This document shows positions 6,541 to 11,076 of a stretch of 11,076 nt of DNA, piece after piece (the stretch's first letter is position 1; the number at the start of each line of letters is the position of its first letter). Origin of the DNA: an uncultured Clostridia bacterium (lineage in GTDB: Bacteria > Bacillota > Clostridia > Monoglobales > Monoglobaceae). A model generated the notes under the pieces. That model had not been told where the DNA came from and made no database searches. It was given only the letters and a program-made list of their open reading frames with translations. The stretch is from assembly GCA_945878965.1 (NCBI GenBank), contig CAMCUJ010000024.1:1-11076 (forward strand), in the 5' to 3' direction. The position numbers and the translations under genes were made by a program.

Positions 6541-6569
6541 TTGTAATTATTTAAATAAATATGTATAAT
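6541..6569 (+). promoter_or_regulatory. SigA-type promoter of murT-gatD
   Basis: TTGTAA (6541-6546), a 17-nt spacer, TATAAT (6564-6569). The leader to the ATG at 6617 is about 40 nt and holds the RBS GAGAGGAAG (about 6599-6607). Confidence 0.75.
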
Positions 6570-6616
6570 AAAATATGTGAATTTTAAAGAAAATTAAGAG
6601 AGGAAGATATAAACCA

Positions 6617-7969
6617 ATGAGAAGAATTTTAGCGGTGTGGGCGGCAAAGCTTGCAACACTTGCAGGCAGACTTATAGGTAAGAAATCATCATCAAGCCCC
6701 GGAGTTATAGCACTTAAAATTTGTCCGAGCCTTATAAAGCAGCTTGCAGGAAATATAGAAAAGGGAATAATAGTAACTTGCGGAACCAACGGAAAAACTA
6801 CAACCAACAATTTACTTTATACTGCACTTACAAAGAGCGGATATAAGGTTGTATGCAATAATTTAGGTGCAAATATGCTTGGCGGAATTGCCACAACACT
6901 TGCACAAAGCTGTAATATATTCGGAAAATTCAAAGCTGACTATGCATGTCTTGAGGTTGATGAGGCATCAACTGTAAAGGTATTTGAACATTTAACACCG
7001 GATTATATGATTATAACAAATCTTTTCCGTGACCAGCTTGACAGATATGGTGAAATTGATATAACGGTTAATCTTTTGAATAAGGCAATTAAAAAAGCTC
7101 CAAATGTAAAGCTTATACTAAACGGTGACGACCCACTTACAAGTCAGTTCGGAAATACATATTATGCGAAGTATTTCGGAATTGATGAAAAGGTACTTCC
7201 TCAGATTGACGAAACAAAGGAAGGCAGATACTGCACTATGTGCGGTCATGAGATGAGCTATAATTATTTTCACTACAGTCAGCTTGGAGATTATTATTGT
7301 ACTAATTGCGGAAATAAACGTCCTGAGCTTGATTATTTTGCAAAGGATGTTGACCTTAAAAATTCACTTAAGTTTTCTATAAATAATACGGATTTGATTG
7401 ATGTAAACTACAGGGGTTTTTATAATATATATAATATCTTAGCCGTTTATTCGGCTCTTGATATGATGGGAATCAAAAAGAGCGGATTTAGTCAAATGCT
7501 TGATGATTACAAGCCGCAGATTGGGCGAATGGAGGAATTTGACCTTGGAAAGCCTGTAATTTTAAATCTTGCAAAAAATCCGGCAGGCTTTAATCAGGCT
7601 ATACAAACGGTTCTTCAGGACGAGCGAAAGAAAGATATAATAGTTGCAATTAACGATAAGGCAAATGACGGTCATGATGTTTCGTGGCTTTGGGATGTCG
7701 ATTTTGAGAGGCTTAAGGATGCTAATATGAACTCGCTTACCACAACGGGAATAAGGCTTTATGATATTTCGCTGAGATTTAAGTATTCTGATGTAAAGGT
7801 GGACAGCATTAATCCCGATATGAGAAGTGCAATTTTAAATACGCTCAATACAGATGCTGAGGTTTGTTATGTTCTTGTAAATTATACTGCATTGTTTTCA
7901 ACTCAGACTATTATGCTTGAGCTTTCGGAAAAGAGAAAAAAAGAAATTAACGAAGAGGAGAACAAATAA
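6617..7969 (+). CDS. murT: MurT, lipid II isoglutaminyl synthase, Mur-ligase subunit
   Basis: MurT with GatD amidates the alpha-carboxylate of D-Glu in lipid II, giving D-isoglutamine. MurT activates the carboxylate with ATP and uses ammonia supplied by GatD, at the cytoplasmic face of the membrane. The 450 residues match the family's usual length. The Mur-ligase P-loop GTNGKTTT is at 56-63, and the conserved FRDQLDRYGE follows at 137-146. A four-Cys zinc ribbon (CTMC 206-209 and CTNC 228-231) is inserted in the central domain, as in MurT and unlike MurC-F. The C-terminal DUF1727 domain carries DGHDVSWLWDVDFE (351-364), which holds the catalytic Asp region. The start at 6617 has a GAGAGGAAG RBS and a promoter 48 nt upstream. 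The stop overlaps the gatD start by one base (TAATG), so the pair is translationally coupled. Confidence 0.97.
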   Translation: MRRILAVWAAKLATLAGRLIGKKSSSSPGVIALKICPSLIKQLAGNIEKGIIVTCGTNGKTTTNNLLYTALTKSGYKVVCNNLGANMLGGIATTLAQSCNIFGKFKADYACLEVDEASTVKVFEHLTPDYMIITNLFRDQLDRYGEIDITVNLLNKAIKKAPNVKLILNGDDPLTSQFGNTYYAKYFGIDEKVLPQIDETKEGRYCTMCGHEMSYNYFHYSQLGDYYCTNCGNKRPELDYFAKDVDLKNSLKFSINNTDLIDVNYRGFYNIYNILAVYSALDMMGIKKSGFSQMLDDYKPQIGRMEEFDLGKPVILNLAKNPAGFNQAIQTVLQDERKKDIIVAINDKANDGHDVSWLWDVDFERLKDANMNSLTTTGIRLYDISLRFKYSDVKVDSINPDMRSAILNTLNTDAEVCYVLVNYTALFSTQTIMLELSEKRKKEINEEENK

Positions 7970-8709
7970 TGTCTGAGAAATATTCTTTAAATATAGTTCA
8001 TTTATATCCTGATTTGCTTAATCTTTATGGTGACAAAGGAAATATAGAATGTATGAGAAAACGTCTTTTATGGCGTGGAATTGATGTAAATGTTATAGAA
8101 TGCACCAACCAAAGTCCGGAAATTGATTTTGAAAATGCAGATATAATATTTGTCGGCGGAGGTTCTGACAGAGAACAGGAAATCGTCTGCAACAAGCTCC
8201 TTAAAAAAAAGGCGGAGCTTTGTGCTTATGCGGAGGATAACGGAGTTATTGTTGCGGTATGCGGCGGATATCAGCTTCTCGGAAAGTATTATAAGACAGA
8301 GAAAACAGAGATTGAGGGACTTGGAATTTTAGATATATATACCGATTCAATCCCGAATGCTCCAAGACTTATAGGAAATATAGTTCTTGAAAGTGAGATT
8401 ACGGCTCAAAAAATTGTAGGGTTTGAAAATCACGGCGGAAGAACGGTTATAGGCAGTCATAAGCCTCTCGGCAAGGTTATATACGGAAAAGGTAATAACG
8501 GAGAGAGCGGATATGAGGGCGTTGTTTATAAAAATGTAATCGGAACATATCTTCACGGACCTATATTTCCAAAAAATCCTCAGCTTTGCGACTATGTGCT
8601 TACAAATGCACTAAAAAGACGGTATAAGGCTTTTGAGGGTTTAACTACGCTTGATGACGAGCTTGAAAATACGGCAAATGATTATATTGTAGATAGGTTT
8701 ACTAAATAA
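7969..8709 (+). CDS. gatD: GatD, lipid II isoglutaminyl synthase, glutaminase subunit
   Basis: A class I glutamine amidotransferase of the CobB/CobQ type that splits glutamine and passes ammonia to MurT for lipid II amidation. At 246 residues it has the family length. It begins YSLNIVHLYPDLLNLYGDKGN, as GatD proteins do. Cys98 in AVCGGYQLLG is the nucleophile and His196 in GTYLHGPIF the catalytic His. Arg133 in NAPRLIGN probably matches the substrate-binding Arg of S. aureus GatD. No separate third Glu is expected in this subfamily. The RBS GAGGAG lies inside the end of murT, and ATG overlaps the murT stop by one base. No strong terminator follows; the next promoter is at 8869. Confidence 0.97.
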   Translation: MSEKYSLNIVHLYPDLLNLYGDKGNIECMRKRLLWRGIDVNVIECTNQSPEIDFENADIIFVGGGSDREQEIVCNKLLKKKAELCAYAEDNGVIVAVCGGYQLLGKYYKTEKTEIEGLGILDIYTDSIPNAPRLIGNIVLESEITAQKIVGFENHGGRTVIGSHKPLGKVIYGKGNNGESGYEGVVYKNVIGTYLHGPIFPKNPQLCDYVLTNALKRRYKAFEGLTTLDDELENTANDYIVDRFTK

Positions 8710-8868
8710 AAATGCATCTTTTAATCTTCTATGCACAAAAATTCAATATAACAACAAATTTTATTGCCCATAGCTATGCGGTACTGAAAAATACGGATAA
8801 TAAGGTTATCGGTAATAGTATAATATATAAACTCGGATTAAAAACCGTGATTAATGAATAAAAAAACA
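8710..8868. other. Gap after gatD; only a doubtful 49-codon ORF
   Basis: A frame open from ATG 8712 to TAA 8859-8861 begins MHLLIFYAQKFN, but it starts 2 nt after the gatD stop without any Shine-Dalgarno and has no recognisable domain. Short inverted repeats (TGCAT/ATGCA at 8713 and 8730) lack a T run. No clear gatD terminator was found. Confidence 0.4.
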
Positions 8869-8897
8869 TTGACAAACATATTAGAATATTTTATAAT
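8869..8897 (+). promoter_or_regulatory. Consensus SigA promoter of the M-box/corA unit
   Basis: TTGACA (8869-8874), exactly 17 nt, TATAAT (8892-8897): a full consensus match. Transcription should start near 8904, just before the aptamer. Confidence 0.93.
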
Positions 8898-8916
8898 GAA
8901 TTAAGAAAGTAACATA

Positions 8917-9075
8917 GACTTGTTAGGTGAGGTTACTTTGCAGATAATGCTATTGCCCGGAAATGTCGAAAGACGCCAACGGGTCAGCAGGCTTTGTCGG
9001 ATTAAGGCATTGCCTAATATAGCTGATACAAACGTATTTGTATCTATGCTGCATAGAGCCAAAGCTCAACGAATC
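8917..9075 (+). promoter_or_regulatory. M-box (ykoK-type) Mg2+ riboswitch
   Basis: The hallmark blocks are all present in order: GTTAGGTGAGGTTAC (8922-8936), TGCCCGGAAATGTCGAAAGA then CGCCAACGGGTCAGCAGG (8951-8989), GGCATTGCCTAATA, ATGCTGCATAGAGCC, and AAAGCTCAACGAATC (9061-9075). Stem P1 forms between GACTTGTT (8917-8924) and AACGAATC (9068-9075) with one mismatch. The class senses Mg2+ and stops expression of Mg2+ transporters when Mg2+ is plentiful. Here corA lies downstream, which agrees. Confidence 0.97.
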
Positions 9076-9271
9076 AGTAAAGCCCTTTTGTTTGCGACGG
9101 CGGTCGCTTTTAAACGGCAGTATTGCTGCTAAACGGATGTATTTTTGTTCGGCTGTACCGGCATAACAGAATACAAAAATCCAATTATAAACTCACAGAT
9201 GCTGATAATATTTTAATTTCAGACGTTCATTTTTCCGCCGTAGCCGCTTTTTGATATTTTTTTGGACTTAT
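9076..9271 (+). other. Long expression-platform spacer of the M-box
   Basis: About 200 nt separate aptamer and terminator, longer than usual. It holds GCGAC-GGCG-GTCGC-TTTT (9094-9111) and ATTTTTGT (9141-9148) opposite ACAAAAAT (9173-9180). One of these may form the antiterminator or a pause hairpin; folding was not computed. Confidence 0.4.
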
Positions 9272-9305
9272 ACCGTATTCGTTGAGAATACGGTTTTTAA
9301 TTTTT
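9272..9305 (+). terminator. M-box-controlled intrinsic terminator
   Basis: ACCGTATTC (9272-9280) pairs with GAATACGGT (9286-9294) around a 5-nt loop, followed by TTTTTAATTTTT. Its place between aptamer and coding region makes it the Mg2+-dependent off signal. Confidence 0.92.
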
Positions 9306-9359
9306 GTAAAGTCTATGTAATGAGAACATAAAATTTTTATTATTTGAGAGGTGAGATAT

Positions 9360-9455
9360 ATGGCTGACGGAGTCGGGCACGATAGGTTTATTTCAAATTC
9401 TTTAAAAAATTACAAATACGGCAGCCGTATATTATTATGTATTACTGCCGTATAG
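9360..9455 (+). CDS. 31-residue leader ORF between M-box terminator and corA
   Basis: ATG (9360-9362) to TAG (9453-9455), preceded by a strong RBS (GAGAGGTGAG, 9346-9355). The product starts MADGVGHDRF and ends LLCITAV; the last third is weakly hydrophobic, with one Cys and no known domain. It ends 17 nt before the corA ATG, and a second RBS (GGTGAG, 9462-9467) begins just after its stop. Its 3' half contains competing hairpins (9416-9453), so translation of this ORF could decide which one forms and so affect corA. It may be a regulatory leader peptide or a small membrane-active partner of CorA. The RBS is the best evidence that it is translated. Confidence 0.5.
   Translation: MADGVGHDRFISNSLKNYKYGSRILLCITAV
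9416..9453 (+). promoter_or_regulatory. Mutually exclusive hairpins upstream of corA
   Basis: ATACGGCAG (9416-9424) pairs with CTGCCGTAT (9445-9453), 9 bp with a 20-nt loop. Its first six bases can instead pair with CCGTAT at 9425-9430 across a 3-nt loop. The same hexamers form the M-box terminator stem (9273-9278 and 9288-9293). There is no T run, so it is not a terminator. Confidence 0.5.
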
Positions 9456-9472
9456 ATGGACGGTGAGCTGAA

Positions 9473-10411
9473 ATGATGAATTTTTACAAAAGCGAAGATG
9501 GAATGATAAAACAGGCGAATGTACTCGAAAACGGTGTATGGATTAATATGGTTAATCCTGATAAGAATGAACAGCAGTACATTACGGAAACGCTTGATAT
9601 TGAGCAGAGCTTTATTATGGCGGCTCTTGATGAAGAGGAGGCATCACATATTGACATTGATGATGAATCGGAACAGAAGCTTATAATTGTCGATGTTCCT
9701 ATTATTTCAAAGGAACATAGCGATTATATTCTTTACAGTACAATTCCTTTAGCAATTATTATTACCAATAATAACATTATAACTATTTCTACAAAGGAAA
9801 ATTTCATTATTAATGACATTATTGAAAACAGATATAAAAATATTAATATAGCACTCAAAACCAGATTCCTTTTGCAGATACTTTACAGAGTTGCTCAATT
9901 GTTTTTAAAATATCTTAAACAAATTGATAAGATAAGCAGTTATGTTGAAACTCAGCTTCATAAATCTATGCGAAATAAGGAGCTTCTTCAGCTTATGGAG
10001 ATTGAAAAGAGTCTTGTGTATTTTTCAACTTCCCTTAAGGCAAACGAGGTTACTCTTCAAAAAATATTCAGAGGCAGAATAGTTAAGCTTTATGAAGATG
10101 ACAAAGAGCTTTTAGAGGATGTTCTTATTGAGATTAAGCAGGCAATAGAAATGTGTAATATTTACAGAGATATTTTAAGCGGAACTATGGATGCGTTTGC
10201 TTCAATCATTTCCAATAATCTTAATATTGTAATGAAGGTATTGACTTCGCTTACCATACTTATGGCAATTCCTAATATAATCACAAGCTTTTACGGAATG
10301 AATGTTGACCTTCCGTTAGTGTTTGGAGGCAGCTTCTGGTTTCCGCTTGTGCTGTCGATAATCTGTGTTTTAGTGACATTCTTCTTCCTTAAAAAGACTA
10401 AAATGATGTAG
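9473..10411 (+). CDS. corA: CorA-family Mg2+ channel/transporter
   Basis: CorA forms a pentameric Mg2+ channel in the cell membrane. The 312 residues match the family length. Residues 1-130 are the cytosolic alpha/beta domain with an acidic patch (LDEEEASHIDIDDESE, 52-67). About 131-250 are the long helices forming the funnel. TM1 is about 253-274 and ends in the signature YGMNV (Gly275-Met276-Asn277), the selectivity filter. TM2 is about 288-307, and a basic KKTK tail lies in the cytosol. ATG 9473 and ATG 9476 are both possible; the second has better spacing (8 nt) from GGTGAG at 9462-9467. It lies downstream of an M-box and its terminator, so expression should rise when Mg2+ is low. Co2+ or Ni2+ transport cannot be excluded from sequence. 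A terminator follows at 10472. Confidence 0.96.
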   Translation: MMNFYKSEDGMIKQANVLENGVWINMVNPDKNEQQYITETLDIEQSFIMAALDEEEASHIDIDDESEQKLIIVDVPIISKEHSDYILYSTIPLAIIITNNNIITISTKENFIINDIIENRYKNINIALKTRFLLQILYRVAQLFLKYLKQIDKISSYVETQLHKSMRNKELLQLMEIEKSLVYFSTSLKANEVTLQKIFRGRIVKLYEDDKELLEDVLIEIKQAIEMCNIYRDILSGTMDAFASIISNNLNIVMKVLTSLTILMAIPNIITSFYGMNVDLPLVFGGSFWFPLVLSIICVLVTFFFLKKTKMM

Positions 10412-10471
10412 ATATATACTGTGATTTAACATAACTAATCGGAAACACTGTCTGATTATTGCAAATAACTG

Positions 10472-10504
10472 ACGCTCACCTCCATCTCGGCTGTGAGCGT
10501 TTTT
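10472..10504 (+). terminator. Intrinsic terminator of corA
   Basis: ACGCTCAC (10472-10479) pairs perfectly with GTGAGCGT (10493-10500), and TTTT continues from the last stem base. It lies 60 nt after the corA stop. Confidence 0.9.
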
Positions 10505-10597
10505 CCATGCGGGGTTTATATATATCTTGTTATAGTGTTCAATAAGGCACAGAGCGCCGTTATTCAACGTTTTCAGTAGGAAAAAGGTACTCCCACC

Positions 10598-10641
10598 GAA
10601 AAAATTAAATGTCATCCGCCGCCTATAGAGGCGGGGGACAT
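10598..10641 (-). terminator. Hairpin after the phage minor capsid gene
   Basis: On the minus strand ATGTC (10641-10637) and CCGCCT (10634-10629) pair with AGGCGG (10624-10619) and GACAT (10613-10609) around a 4-nt loop, with a small internal loop. TTAATTTTTT follows. It starts 6 nt past the gene's stop. Confidence 0.7.
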
Positions 10642-10647
10642 CTTGAT

Positions 10648-11076
10648 TTAGTTATATTCTGCCTCGCTTTCCCTAATTTCCTCCTCTGTAAGTGGCGGCG
10701 GAACATTTGTTATACCCTCAAAATAAGTTGTATGTATATCCTTGCAGTTCGGGTGATATAAACCTCCGGCAATAGCTTCCGAAAGTCGTGGATATTTATC
10801 ATCGGGAATTTTTGAATTTCCCCACACATCGTCATAATACACCTTGTTTACCCACTTAATACACTTAGGACAAGCTCTGCTTCTCTTGTTTACAAGCACT
10901 GTATTAATTCCCCACTCATCACGCATAGCTGCCTGACCTTTTAAATAGGCTCTTGTTATAGCTGTTCTGAGTGCCATTTCCGCATACTCAGCCGCTCCGA
11001 CCATTCGTCCGTTCCTATACTGAACACACGAAAGACCTCTTGCAAGCATAACCTTTGTTGCCATATCCACAGCTTG
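10648..11076 (-). CDS. Phage minor capsid protein (Phage_min_cap2-like), C-terminal part
   Basis: The frame is open from the right edge (codons read QAVDMATK) to TAA at 10648-10650, so about 142 C-terminal residues are visible and the start lies outside. The sequence has features of Siphoviridae-type minor capsid protein 2: SYAEMA-like AAEYAEMALRTAITRAYL, then DEWGINTVLV, CPKC, DKYPRLSEAIAGGLYHPNC and a TYFEGI end. The Cys pair and HPNC are also typical of SPP1 gp7/Mu gpF-related head proteins and may bind metal. In phages this gene follows portal and minor capsid 1 genes and precedes scaffold and capsid genes. Here it ends in a hairpin and is followed by chromosomal corA in the opposite direction. 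That suggests a prophage cut off at this point. Confidence 0.85.
   Translation of the reverse strand, partial: QAVDMATKVMLARGLSCVQYRNGRMVGAAEYAEMALRTAITRAYLKGQAAMRDEWGINTVLVNKRSRACPKCIKWVNKVYYDDVWGNSKIPDDKYPRLSEAIAGGLYHPNCKDIHTTYFEGITNVPPPLTEEEIRESEAEYN

Noticed and set aside
8712-8861. 49-codon ORF after gatD (begins MHLLIFYAQK)
   Set aside because: No Shine-Dalgarno, starts 2 nt after the gatD stop, no domain; an open frame this long is expected by chance in a few places of an AT-rich window.
8920-9132. 70-codon plus-strand frame in the M-box
   Set aside because: Lies inside the conserved riboswitch; the conservation is of RNA structure, not protein.
10370-10615. 81-codon minus-strand frame (begins MTFNFFGGSTFF)
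   Set aside because: It overlaps the corA end and the corA terminator and has no RBS; possibly part of a dispersed repeat, but not supported as a gene.

Overview
The window comes from an AT-rich, spore-forming Firmicute of the class Clostridia, probably a gut Oscillospiraceae/Ruminococcus-like lineage. The evidence is a SpoIVB sporulation protease, a coat-like Asn/Met-rich protein, the MurT/GatD pair that amidates lipid II in Gram-positives, strong GGAGG-type ribosome binding sites, and cobalamin and M-box riboswitches of Firmicute type. The taxon is inferred from gene content only.

Left part (1-2340, minus strand): a B12-controlled unit. A near-consensus promoter (2312-2340) drives a leader of about 400 nt. 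The leader holds a cobalamin riboswitch aptamer (about 2111-2258), a candidate kissing-loop hairpin (2073-2106) and an intrinsic terminator (1975-2010). It leads into a secreted protein with a DUF4430 (transcobalamin-like beta) domain and an alpha/alpha-toroid domain. The gene runs off the left edge, where a second, almost identical copy of the toroid domain begins. DUF4430 plus toroid is the fold pair of human intrinsic factor and transcobalamin, so B12 regulation suggests a secreted corrinoid-binding protein.

Sporulation block (2471-5084): spoIVB (minus, probably starting at TTG), a complete 37-residue Asn/Gln-rich small gene (minus) with its own RBS and terminator, and a divergent Asn/Met-rich protein with a GerQ-like C-terminal domain (plus). 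The two Asn-rich genes share a 190-bp intergenic region.

Middle (5088-6348): an AAA-type ATPase gene on the minus strand, broken by two in-frame TAA codons 15 nt apart. Its promoter and RBS are still intact, and a 20-bp-spaced direct repeat overlaps the -35 box.

Right part (6541-10504, plus strand): murT-gatD, overlapping by one base, from their own promoter. Then a perfect-consensus promoter, an M-box Mg2+ riboswitch with terminator, a 31-codon leader ORF containing competing hairpins, and corA. Mg2+ shortage should therefore raise CorA.

Right edge (10598-11076, minus strand): the 3' end of a phage minor capsid protein gene, ending in a hairpin about 240 bp from corA. It looks like one end of a prophage or prophage remnant. 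No rRNA, tRNA, CRISPR array or complete insertion sequence was seen.
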